Shown in pieces: positions 23,055 through 33,251 of a stretch of 64,000 nt of DNA. This stretch comes from Pyrus communis (lineage: Eukaryota; Streptophyta; Magnoliopsida; Rosales; Rosaceae). The notes under the pieces are model-generated. The model was not told the origin of the DNA. It was given only the letters and a program-made list of their open reading frames with translations, and made no database searches. A program made the position numbers and the translations under genes. The stretch is from assembly GCF_963583255.1 (NCBI RefSeq), contig NC_084811.1:15146088-15210087 (forward strand), read 5' to 3'. Within the stretch, counting starts at the first letter, position 1. Every line of letters starts with the position of its first letter.

Positions 23055-24040
23055 TGTTTCTTTGATTTCAATGTTTAATTTTAATTCTCTTTGTTTTGTA
23101 TGAGGAACTAAACCCCCCCTTAGCTAGGGGGTGATTCAAAATATATGTTTATGCTTGCATTTTGATTTGATTACTTCTAATTGCATTTCATAAGTTGTTG
23201 ATTCAATTTGTTTAACCGTTTGATTGATAACTTATTTATGTATGTTTATTAAGAATGCGCGCTTAATTTTCATGCATGAATATGACGCTAGAATATAAGT
23301 GATTTTCACCTAATCGTTATGAACTTATATTCACAAGTAGTGGAGGTTGCTTATAAACAATCGCGTTAAATGAATTCTTGGCACGAGTTTCATGCTCATC
23401 ATAGTAACGAATGCCTCGTCAACACTTATAGTTTTCATAATGTTTAATGATCTTTGATTGTATCTTTATTGTGCTGTTCACGTAAAGGACTTTTGGAGAA
23501 TGTTGTGAATTGCGTTGCGCTAACCCATCCAATTCATTAACTTAAGGAAAACTTGACGGTTAATTTAAGCGGACCTAATTAACCCGGGGTGATGAGTTTC
23601 ATAATTTATCGAAAGATTAATTGGAAATCTTTTTATTATGCAAGTGTAACATATGTGGAGATGACCCCCTTAGCTAGCATTCATCCATTCTATTTCATCA
23701 ATTTCATATTTACATTCTGTTTTAATTTGTTCATTTAATTTAATTTCGTATAAACTTAAATCCCTCTTTACTTTAATGTCAATTTAGTTAGAAATCATTT
23801 TAGTTTGTGTTTTTAAAAGCATTTTGAGTCTTTGGTTTGTCTTAGTGTTTTAAAGTTTAGTTTTACATTCTTTGAGTCTAGTTTAGTGTTTATTATTACG
23901 TTTTTACGTTTTTGAGTCAAATCCAAGTGATTAACAATCCCTCCTAATCCCCGGTCCAGAACGATCCCTACTTATATACTTACTACAATTTGACGAAAAG
24001 AGGGTTTAATTTGTGTGCGTATAAATCTCGCATCAAATTT

Positions 24041-24058
24041 TGGCGCCGTTGCCGGGGA
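24041..24058 (+). other. Primer-binding site of A1
   Basis: TGGCGCCGTTGCCGGGGA lies five bases after the LTR, a perfect match to the tRNA-Asp type PBS. Confidence 0.92.
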
Positions 24059-24147
24059 TTAGAAAATTTGCTAATCCCTTGGATTGTTTGTTTCTGTATT
24101 GTCTTTTAGATTTAGTTTTTATTTGTGTTTTGTTTGTTAAGAACAAC

Positions 24148-25233
24148 ATGGCACTTGATAACGCTTCTCTTTTGTCACAGCTCATGGAAAGGTCCCAAAT
24201 GCAAAGAGTTGATATATCTAATCTTCAATCAAGGAATAACGTGTTTTCCAATACTTACAATTCGGATTGGAGTGATCATTCAAACTCTATGTGGTGGGAA
24301 CCTCAAAATGCTCAACAAGGAGGATATTGACAGCCACCACAACCTCATATTCAATATGCCCAACCAAACTCAAGTTCGTCAATAGATTATAATCAAAAGC
24401 TTAATGAATTAATTTGTTTGGTGCAGGGCTCACAAAATCAAGACAATGAGGCTCAACAAGAAGGATATTGGCAGCCATATGAGGAGTTCTATTCAACGCC
24501 TATGCAGCCACCACAAAGGTTGGACCACTTGGATAAGCAAATTGGGCAGATCGCGGAGTTCGTAGGACAGTTTCGAGACCAAGGCGAACTCCCTAGTTCA
24601 ACCATTGCAAATCAGAAGGGAGAATTTGAAAACACCAATGCTATCATGTTGAGAAGTGACAAGGAGGTTGGAACGGACCCTCAACCATCAAAATCAAATC
24701 ACAAGGAAGAGGAATACACCCAACCCACGGAAAGGGTGGAAACACCTTTACCGGAGGCACCTATTGCTCCTATGCCATCTAATACAGGTATGGTTGTTCC
24801 AAATTTCATTATTTTTAACCCCGTTCCAACAAGTATCCCTATTCCTTGCAGATTCATGACTTCCAAGGAAGAAGAAGGTGAAAAAGACATCTTGGAAGCC
24901 CTTTCAAAGGTGACAAGTAGGGAATGTCATGAATTCATCAAAGAGGACGTTCTTGAAACCACAAAATCCAAAGAAGTTAAATTTGATGACATTGGACAAG
25001 TCATAACCATCACTTGCAATCTGGCCAAGTCCAATATCCCTGAAACTTTCAAAGGAGTGGTGTTTGTCATTGAGTTCTTGTCGGACAAAACAAGTAAGTT
25101 TTTTTCAAATTCCTTTACATTTTATACTAACTTGCTGTTTTTTATGAATCAGGCACCTACACTAGAATTCAAACCATTGCCGGTTCACTTCAAGTATCAC
25201 CTTCCATTCAAGGACCAATTCCATGCCGTTTGA
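24148..25233 (+). pseudogene. gag: gag-like ORF of A1 with a nonsense codon
   Basis: It starts MALDNASLLSQLMERSQMQR and is colinear with the intact A2 gag. A TGA at 24328-24330 replaces the TGG of YWQP in A2, ending the first piece after 60 residues; the frame then remains open to 25233. The second part holds a repeated EGYWQPYEEFYSTPMQPPQ segment, the helix LDHLDKQIGQIAEFVGQFRD, an acidic/proline region and the pol-linker-like end TLEFKPLPVHFKYHLPF. A splice-like segment lies at 25094-25152. No nucleic-acid-binding knuckle is seen. The change is consistent with C-to-T decay on the opposite strand. Confidence 0.8.
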
Positions 25234-25325
25234 TTTTATTTATGTTAATAAAAAATAAAAAATAAAAAAAAAAATAAAAAAAAAAGAGAGAAAGAAAGAT
25301 ACTAAACATGGAGAAAGGTGGAGCT

Positions 25326-25997
25326 TCACAAAGGTTGTTTGCGTGAAGCCCCACTACGAGGCGCAGAAGCGGAAGGCATAGAAGCGGGAGGCATAGAAGC
25401 GGGAGGCATCGGAGCGGAAGCCATCGGAGCGGGAGGCATCGGAGCTAGAGCATTCCAGGCCTCAATACTTGGCCAAGCGCTGGATGACCCAGGAAAAAGG
25501 TGCCTCCGGAGATAAGACGCAAGCCTTTGACGGTCACTGTGAATTCGACCCTCAGATTCTTGCAGCTCATCAAGCTTCCTCTTCATCCCCGACGAATAGT
25601 TATTTGCAAGCACATGCAAACTTCTATTCTCGTACTTAAGCTGCTGGATCTCTTGCTTAAGTCTTTCCACCTCTGCCATCAACGATTCCACTTGGCGGGA
25701 CCGAGCAAGCAGGCGTTGGCCCATGTTGGACACAGAACTCGCACACTGAACACTAAGTGCGAGGGACTCTTGAACGGCCAACTCATCAGACCGTCCTGAC
25801 AGCAGCCTACTATCTTTTGGAGTGAGGAGGTTTTTAGCTACTATTGTAGCTGTTGTGGCGTCCTGCATCACAGAGTCTTCACCTGAAAGAGGACCGTTAG
25901 AAGATAAAAAAGAAGGGCGCCATACATTACCTTGACGGGGCGCAACCGGATCGCTGCTGAGACTCAAATCTAAGCTAAGGTTCGATGAGTTTGCCAT
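25326..25997 (-). CDS. aORF protein, A1 copy
   Basis: It is 223 residues, intact, antisense to A1, although the gag of this element carries a stop. It is nearly identical to the A2 copy; visible differences include R in YLRRHL where the others have Q. Coiled coil at about 93-150, MPPAP/MPPAS tail, end RKQPL. It is tail to tail with gag across 92 bp containing an A-rich tract (25247-25299). Family unknown to me. Confidence 0.75.
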   Translation of the reverse strand: MANSSNLSLDLSLSSDPVAPRQGNVWRPSFLSSNGPLSGEDSVMQDATTATIVAKNLLTPKDSRLLSGRSDELAVQESLALSVQCASSVSNMGQRLLARSRQVESLMAEVERLKQEIQQLKYENRSLHVLANNYSSGMKRKLDELQESEGRIHSDRQRLASYLRRHLFPGSSSAWPSIEAWNALAPMPPAPMASAPMPPASMPPASMPSASAPRSGASRKQPL

Positions 25998-28900
25998 TTT
26001 TTTTCAAAAGTGTTCAAAGAGAAGGGGTGGATGGAGTTAAAATTTCACAAAGGGCCGGAGTCGAGTTTTAGGAATGGGAAATCTTCAGAGTGTGTGTTGG
26101 GGTGATTGATAGCTCTATAAAAAGCCAAGACGACGCGTCCACCGATTCAAAGAGCCGGATTTTCCGGCGTAATTTAGGCGACGCTCCCTCGGCTTTTCAA
26201 GAAAACGCGTTCAACTTTGTCAAAAGATTTCTGACAAAGCTGAAAACACGTGGAGGCCATCATCGCATCTACACATCTTTAGCCGACAAGCGCAAAGTTC
26301 GGCGACGCTTTCTCTGCTTTTCAGAAGACGCGTGCAACTTTGTCAAAAGGAGCCGCATCTGCACTACCACGTGTCATTCAGAAAGCGAAGGGGCGTCGTT
26401 CAGAAATCGAAGGGGCGCCTGCTCAGAAATCGAAGAGGCGTATTCAAAGATCGAAGAGGCGCCACTATTTCAAAGAGCCGGATTTGCGGGATCAAAACGT
26501 TTGTCGACAAGGGTAAAAAGTACCACCACTTGATATTATCTCTATATATGTCGACCTTCGTCTTTTATGGCAGGGCAAACCTGAAGAAAATGCCCAACTC
26601 TCCCTCACCTCTGAGGGCGCATTCCCAGCAAAGCCTTTCAAAATACTCAATTCTTTCTTCTTCCCCAAAGATGATACCAGATGCCTGGAGTACATATGAC
26701 CCAAGAGGAAACGGCGGATTGAAGCATGTGCTGATTCATTCACCGCTTCTTCAAAGCAAAGGTATCTCATATCATCAAGGTCAAAAGAAAAAGTATCTCA
26801 TATCATGCTCTTTCCCTGTCTTTTTCTTTGTCCTTGTTCTTACTTGCATGGCAAAGTAAAAGAAGCAATCAGCCGGCACTTGGAGTCAGTCTTCCGATCT
26901 GGAGCCAACTGCCTGGAATCTATTCCTGATTGCTTACCTAGCGTTGCTCTCGAGTAGTCATCTTCAACGGTTGATACACTTCCAGAGAAGGGACCACTCC
27001 TGCAAAGATTGAACAAAGAAACAGATAACAGGAGGAAGCTCAGACCTTCGGGGGAAACCAAAAGAACCATCCTGCTGCCCAGTTCAAGAAGTAGCACAAA
27101 GGAAAATCAACGATGGGCAGAAACCAGTTCAAGAGTAAGCCTGTGGAATCACAAAGATCAAAGCCTCAATGCAATCACCAAAGAGAAGAGGGAATTTACA
27201 CTCCATAACCAGATTTGCGTCCCTAAACTCTTCTCTTTGTTAATTACATTCTGCTATGTTTAGTATGTTTAGTTGTTTTTTGTGTGTTTACTTATGTTTT
27301 GTGTGAACCATATGCTTAAAACATTGAGGACAATGTTTGATTTAAGTATGGGGGGGGTAACTAAAGTGTTTTGATGCAAATTCGTAGGGTTTTATCCACC
27401 ATAACTTCAAATGTTGTTCCTTGCTGTTTTAAGGTGTTTTTAAGTTGTTTTAGAGTGTTTTAGTGTGTTTTGTTTTATAATTCGAAAATCCCATAAAAAT
27501 TTGAAAAATTGTTTTGAAAAACCCAAAAAGAGTTGTTTTAAGAGTCGTTTTTGTGTGTTTGTGTCTTAGGGTACCTTCCAACACAATGATAAGGATTTGG
27601 TTTATAATTGCATGACGGTTAGAAAGAGTTATAAACATAGAGAAAAGTTTGATTTACTCTTGGTATATGCTTGGTTATGGTTATAATGTATGACTTCACA
27701 TGCAATCATAAAAGAAAAAAATTCGTTTTTGTAACATGCTTGAAGGAAGGAACTCAAACAAACGCTACAACCCTGAGAGACTTGAGCCTATAACGTTCTT
27801 TGGAGAGTATAATCTGTGATTTCTTGTTTTCTAAAGTCGTTGCATGATCTCATTATTCTTTGCTTGGTTACTACTTAGAAGGCGTTTCATCATATAGTTC
27901 CAAATGCTAGAACTCATGCCCATTTCATTCAAAGCATGTTATTGATTTGCATAACACATATTCAAGAAGAAGTTGTGTAGTGACCACCACCATAGCCAAA
28001 TAGCCTTACTTCCCATACTTCGTATATGTTGTAAGTTTTAACCCCGTTGAGCCTCGTTTTGCCTTTATTCCTTGTTTACCCACATCACCCCTTACCTAGC
28101 TTAGAGTAGGACTTTCCTATACCCTTGTTCTTAAAGTTTAGTGAGCATGACTTAAATGAATTCCTTTTGAGTTACATTATGCAAGAAAATGAGTGTGGGG
28201 GAGTAAAAGTTTGTTCTTACGTTTATATGTATGTTTTGAGATTCAAAAGAAAAAGAAGAAAAGAAAAAAGAAAAAAAAAAAAAAAAAAAAGGAGTGAAAA
28301 TAAGTAAGAATGAACTCACGAGCGTTGATGGTTGAAGAAAGGGTCCAAAAAGTTGAATATGGCCCTAAGTTTTGTGTGATTTTCCCTTGGGTGTTCAAAG
28401 TTGACTTCTGCGTTCTTAAGGGAATTCTAAGTGCCTAATTCAATACTTTGCTCACTATTGCTTTAAGAATGTTTGTTTATCCTTCACCTTTCATTGTTAG
28501 CCAATACCCTAGCCCCGTTACTACCCTTTGACTTCTATATTGAGTGTTATGTATTTCAATTGTGGAGTTTGAACTTGGTATGAGCTTATGGTGTCACTGG
28601 TTCTCGCGTCTAAGTAGTAGCATTCCATTCATGAGATCATATCTAAACATGCTTATTAACTCCAGAAAATGCTTTCCTTATTATAACATATGTGAGTGTT
28701 CGTCTACATGTTTACATCAATCTTCTCACATATACCTAGTGTAGGGTGTGTAGTCAGAAAATCTGTGTGAAAAACGAGAGTACATCTAGTAAGAAATTGA
28801 GGGAATTCTCTAAAGGCATGTTACTACATTTGAAATGTGTTTTAATTGCTTAATTGTGAACTAGTATGTGGTGACTATGATTAAGAATGTACTTAAGTGT

Positions 28901-29058
28901 AAAGATGGCTCAAATCTGTGAGAATAATGATTTTTAACTTGTCATGTGCATTGGAAGTCCCTGATACGATTGTTGGAAGGTGTAGGTTGTGTTTTGTTCT
29001 TTTTGTTTTGTTTTTTTGTTTTGCTCGAGGACTAGCAAAAGCTAAGTGTGGGGGTATT
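25998..29058 (+). other. A1 aORF 5' flank and 3' UTR, no sense gene
   Basis: 25998-26550 is the promoter-like block. It has TATAAAAAG at 26116-26124 and TATATAT at 26543-26549 in sense. G-boxes lie at 26247-26252 and 26368-26373, and ~50-bp direct repeats begin at 26177 and 26301. From about 26880 comes the 3' UTR with the 20-nt hairpin (about 27319-27338) and PPT-like boxes at 27343, 28190 and 29043. A 175-codon frame at 26332-26859 is not credited (see rejected items). Confidence 0.7.
29043..29058 (+). other. Polypurine tract of A1
   Basis: TAAGTGTGGGGGTATT lies directly against the 3' LTR start, following GAGGACTAGCAAAAGC, which is shared by A2, A3, E, F and, slightly altered, B. Confidence 0.88.
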
Positions 29059-30898
29059 TGATAGGAGCATATTTATGCGACTTAAATGGCTTGTTCTCGT
29101 ACATTTACGTTATGTTTCTTTAGTTATTTTAGTACTTTAAGCTATTTTCGTGTGTTTGTAGGTCCAAAGGGCTAAAGGAGCAAAAAGATGCATTTTGGAG
29201 ACTTTTGGAGCACTTTTGGGCTAAGGACGGATAACTTATGCTTGAAGCCAAAGTGTTGGACGAAATTGAAGACCTAATTGGAGCCAAAGTGTTGGAACCT
29301 TGTTCTCTTTAGTTTTAGGACATTTAAACCTTTCCTAATCCCAATCATGCCATGCATAACACACATCCATTCTAACACATTGTCATTGCACATGCATTTC
29401 CTTCATTAGTTAACCCACATGCACTTATCACTTATCATCACCACATATCATATCACTTAATCACTTATCACTTATCATCACCACTTAACCACTTATCATA
29501 TCATAACCACATATCATATCACTTATCACTTATCACTTAACATATCATCCACCTACTTCACCTACAACATCCACTTCACCTACAACATCCACCTACTTCA
29601 CCTACAAATGACATAGCCATATGTTCCCTCCACTACTCCTATAAATACCCTTGCATTCATTCATTCATGGACATCTCATTTCATACACAACACATTACAA
29701 ACACATTCTCCCTTCCCTAGCCGTGAGCTTCCCATCTCTCCCCTTATAATCCAAACACCATTTTTCCATTCCCCTTCCACTTCTCCACCACTCCTCTTCC
29801 ATTCCACACTTCCATCCCCCAAACCAATTATCCCTAGACCTTATGCTACAATAAAGAGGAAGAGAAGAGGGCCTAAACGTTCATACAATTCAAGTTTGAG
29901 TTGTTGGAATGTTTAGATGTTTCTTTGATTTCAATGTTTAATTTTAATTCTCTTTGTTTTGTATGAGGAACTAAACCCCCCCTTAGCTAGGGGGTGATTC
30001 AAAATATATGTTTATGCTTGGATTTTGGTTTGATTACTTCTAATTGCATTTCATAAGTTGTTGATTCAATTTGTTTAACCGTTTGATTGATAACTTATTT
30101 ATGTATGTTTATTAAGAATGCGCGCTTAATTTTAATGCATGAATATGACGCTAGAATATAAGTGATTTTCACCTAATCGTTATGAACTTATATTCACAAG
30201 TAGTGGAGGTTGCTTATAAACAATCGCGTTAAATGAATTCTTGGCACGAGTTTCATGCTCATCATAGTAACGAATGCCTCGTCAACACTTATAGTTTTCA
30301 TAATGTTTAATGATCTTTGATTGTATCTTTATTGTGCTGTTCACGTAAAGGACTTTTGGAGAATGTTGTGAATTGCGTTGCGCTAACCCATCCAATTCAT
30401 TAACTTAAGGAAAACTTGACGGTTAATTTAAGCGGACCTAATTAACCCGGGGTGATGAGTTTCATAATTTATCGAAAGATTAATTGGAAATCTTTTTATT
30501 ATGCAAGTGTAACATATGTGGAGATGACCCCCTTAGCTAGCATTCATCCATTCTATTTCATCAATTTCATATTTACATTCTGTTTTAATTTGTTCATTTA
30601 ATTTAATTTCGTATAAACTTAAATCCCTCTTTACTTTAATGTCAATTTAGTTAGAAATCATTTTAGTTTGTGTTTTTAAAAGCATTTTGAGTCTTTGGTT
30701 TGTCTTAGTGTTTTAAAGTTTAGTTTTACATTCTTTGAGTCTAGTTTAGTGTTTATTATTACGTTTTTACGTTTTTGAGTCAAATCCAAGTGATTAACAA
30801 TCCCTCCTAATCCCCGGTCCAGAACGATCCCTACTTATATACTTACTACAATTTGACGAAAAGAGGGTTTAATTTGTGTGCGTATAAATCTCGCATCA
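29059..30898 (+). repeat. 3' LTR of A1
   Basis: It is near-identical to the 5' LTR. The minisatellite (29549-29606) has two fewer 22-bp units, which accounts exactly for the 44-bp shorter length. The right end is followed by the target copy ACCAC. Confidence 0.93.
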
Positions 30899-32402
30899 AC
30901 CACTCCCCAAACCATTCACACCATCAAACTATCCCTAGACCGTGTGCTACAACGAAGAGGAAGAGAAGAGTGCCTAAACGTTCATACAATTCAAGTTTGA
31001 GTTGTTGGAATGTTTAGGTGTTTCTTTGATTCTCTTTGTTTTGTACCATGAGGAACTAAACCCCCCTTGGTTAGGGGGTGATTCGAATATATGTTTATGC
31101 TTGCATTTTGATTTGAATACTTCTAATTGCGTTTCATAAGTTGTGGATTCAATTCGTTTAACTGTTTGATTGATAACTTATTTATGTATGTTCATTAAGA
31201 GTGCACACTTAATTTTCATGCATGAATATGACGCTAGAATATAAGTGAGTTTCACCTAATCGTTATGAACTTATATTCACAAGTAGTGGAGGTTGCTTAT
31301 AAACAATCGCGTTAAACGAATTCTTGGCATAAGTTTCATGCAATCCATAGTAACGAATGCCTCGTCAACACTTATAATTTTCATAGAGCGTAATGATTCT
31401 TGCTTGTATCTCTTCTATGCATTCATGTTGAGGACTTGTGGGGAATGTTTTGAATTGTTGTATGCGCTAACCCATCCAATTCAATAACGTTAGGAAGATT
31501 TGAAGGTTAATTAGTGCATCACGGTTAACCCGGGGTGTTGAGTTTCATGGTTTATTGAAATGCAATTGGAAATCATTTTATTATGCAAGTATAACATGTA
31601 TGGAGATGAACCCCTTAGCCATTCTATCATCCATTCATTCCATTCCATCAAATTCATCTTTACTATCTGTTTTAATTTGAATCTGTACATTTTATTTAAT
31701 TTCGTCCAAAACTAAATCCCCCTTTACTTTATTGTCTAATTTAGTTAGAAATCAATTTCGTTTGTGTTTATGAGTGTTTTGATTCATTTTATTTCCCAAT
31801 TTCGTCCAAATTCACCAAAGTGCTCAAAACTGCCCAGAAAGTGATTTTAAGGCAGTTTTGAGTGTTTTGGGTGATGTTTGAGTCTTTTGGTTTGTTTTAG
31901 TGTTTCAAGCATTTAGTTTTACATTCTTTGAGTTAGTTTAGTGTTTTATATTGTGTTTTTACGTTCTTGAGTCAAGTTATTACTTAATTTCATCCAAATT
32001 TGTGTTTGTGCTCAAATCTGCCCAGAAAGTGGTTTTTAGGCAGATTTGAGTGTGTTTGTGTTGTTTTGAGTCTTTTGGTTTGTTTTAATGCTTTAAGTGT
32101 TTAGTTTTGCATTCTTTGAGTCTAGTATAGTGTTTCATATTGTTATTTTACGTTTTTGAGTCAAATCCAAGTGGTTAACAATCCCTCCTAATCCCCGGTC
32201 CAGAACGATCCCTACTTGCACCTATACTACAATTGATAAAAAGAGGGTTTAATTTATGCGCGTATAATTCTCGCATCAAATTTTGGTGCCGTTGCCGGGG
32301 ATTAGAAAATTTGCTAATCCCTTGGATTGTTTTATTTTCGTTTGTTTTTATTTTATTCCAGTTTCTTAATCTTGTTTTGTTTCTTGTTTTAGGTACTAGT
32401 TT

Positions 32403-32447
32403 ATGACTCGGAGTTCTCATCCGATTCGTGAACATATCCTGGAGTGA
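32403..32447 (+). pseudogene. 14-codon gag stub in C
   Basis: ATG opens MTRSSHPIREHILE and is followed immediately by TGA. The sequence then continues as the post-integrase motif TTCTTCGTCCGGC...CTACTTGGGAGGCAACCC that follows pol in F. This looks like the footprint of one deletion removing most of gag and all of pol. B has the same stub at 40351-40395. Confidence 0.65.
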
Positions 32448-32515
32448 TTGGGTTCTTCGTCCGGCTGCAAGACGTAAAAGAAAGCGCTACTTGGGAGGCA
32501 ACCCAATGCATTTTG

Positions 32516-32553
<38 letters not shown>

Positions 32554-32573
32554 ATGGCAGAACGATGGAGGCT

Positions 32574-33251
32574 TCACAAAGGTTGTTTACTTAAAGACCC
32601 ACTACGTGGCAAAACTCTTGAAGCGGAAGGCATCGAGACGGAAGGCATCGGGGCAGAAGACATAGGAGCGGAAGGCATCGGAGCTGGAGGCATCAAAGAT
32701 AGAGCATTCGAGGCCTCAATACTTGGCCAAACGCTGGATGATCCAGGAAAAAGGTGCCTCTGGAGGAAAGACGAAAACCTTTGACGGTCACTTTGAATTC
32801 GACCTTCAGACTCTTGCAGTTCATCAAGCTTCCTCTTCATGCCCGTCGAATAGTTGTTGGCAAGCACGTGCAAACTTCTATTCTCATGCTTAAGCAGTTT
32901 GATCTCCTGCTTAAGACTTTCCACCTCTGCCATCAATGATTCCACCTGACGGGAGCGGGCAAGCAGGCGTTGGCCCATGTTGGACACAGAACTCGCACAC
33001 TGAACACTAAGTGCGAGGGACTCTTGAACGGCCAACTCATGGGACCGTCCTGACAGCAGCCTACTATCTTTTGGAGTGAGGAGGTTCCTAGCTACTATTG
33101 TAGCTGTCGTGGCGTCCTGCATCATAGAGTCTTCACCTGAAAGAGGACCGTTAGAAGATAAGAAAGAAGGGCGCCATACGTTACCTTGACGCGGCGCGCC
33201 CGTATCACTGCTGAGACTCAATTCTAAGCTAAGGTTCGATGGGTTTGCCAT
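32574..33251 (-). CDS. aORF protein, C copy
   Basis: It is 225 residues and intact, the most diverged group together with B and E. It has MANPSNLSLELSLSSDTGAP at the start, MMQD instead of VMQD, and H for D in GRSHELAV. The coiled coil is VESLKQEIKLLKHE. The tail has MPSAP/MSSAP/MPSVS units and ends RVLPRSGSLSKQPL. Length changes relative to A2 are multiples of three and lie mostly in the tail repeats, as expected for a translated protein. In C it faces only the gag stub. Confidence 0.75.
   Translation of the reverse strand: MANPSNLSLELSLSSDTGAPRQGNVWRPSFLSSNGPLSGEDSMMQDATTATIVARNLLTPKDSRLLSGRSHELAVQESLALSVQCASSVSNMGQRLLARSRQVESLMAEVESLKQEIKLLKHENRSLHVLANNYSTGMKRKLDELQESEGRIQSDRQRFSSFLQRHLFPGSSSVWPSIEASNALSLMPPAPMPSAPMSSAPMPSVSMPSASRVLPRSGSLSKQPL

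Larger units (their letters stand above)
22152..24035 (+). repeat. 5' LTR of A1
   Basis: U3 runs to a TATAAATA box at 22777-22784. The ACTTATCA-rich tract and the minisatellite (22642-22745, five units) lie upstream of it. The 46-nt leader palindrome is at 23009-23054. The LTR ends at CATCA, five bases before the PBS. Confidence 0.93.
22152..30898 (+). mobile_element. Complete non-autonomous LTR retrotransposon A1
   Basis: TGATAGGAGC at 22152 and CTCGCATCA at 30898 are flanked by ACCAC (22147-22151, 30899-30903). The LTRs are 1884 and 1840 bp. The interior 24036-29058 carries the PBS, a broken gag, poly(A), the antisense aORF, a promoter-like block, the 3' UTR and the PPT. It is inserted in the 5' LTR of C. 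It is an A-type sister of A2 and A3. Confidence 0.95.
21075..32278 (+). repeat. 5' LTR of element C, split by A1
   Basis: It runs 21075-22151 plus 30904-32278, about 2.45 kb without A1. It starts TGATAGGAGCATATTCATG and ends CTCGCATCA just before a PBS. The U3 (21300-21980) is packed with CACATGCA motifs; a TATAAATA box lies near 21994. The U5 contains a roughly 190-bp tandem duplication (about 31795-32165), each unit carrying a GCC/GGC hairpin (31826-31859, 32012-32048). No gene. Confidence 0.88.

Noticed and set aside
24041..24058. tRNA-Asp-like sequence
   Set aside because: Only the 18-base complement of the tRNA 3' end next to an LTR; a primer-binding site, not a tRNA gene.
25318..25515. 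Gly/Ala/Glu/Ile-rich frames opposite the aORF tail (also 32428-32784, 40559-40786, 47381-47578)
   Set aside because: They are reverse-strand shadows of the Met/Pro/Ser/Ala repeat tail of aORF.
26332..26859. A 175-codon frame repeated at 48396-48923, reverse 11151-11678 and reverse 61062-61589
   Set aside because: It overlaps the promoter-like repeats and is not kept as one frame in B and C, and its composition (Arg/Lys/Ser strings) has no motif. Its conservation among A elements and E is explained by their overall near-identity.
26840..27097. An 85-codon antisense frame, also near 10901, 34065, 49161 and 60824
   Set aside because: Seen in all copies, but the start differs between copies and there is no recognisable feature. 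It could be an upstream exon of an antisense transcript, but nothing in the sequence supports a splice to aORF.
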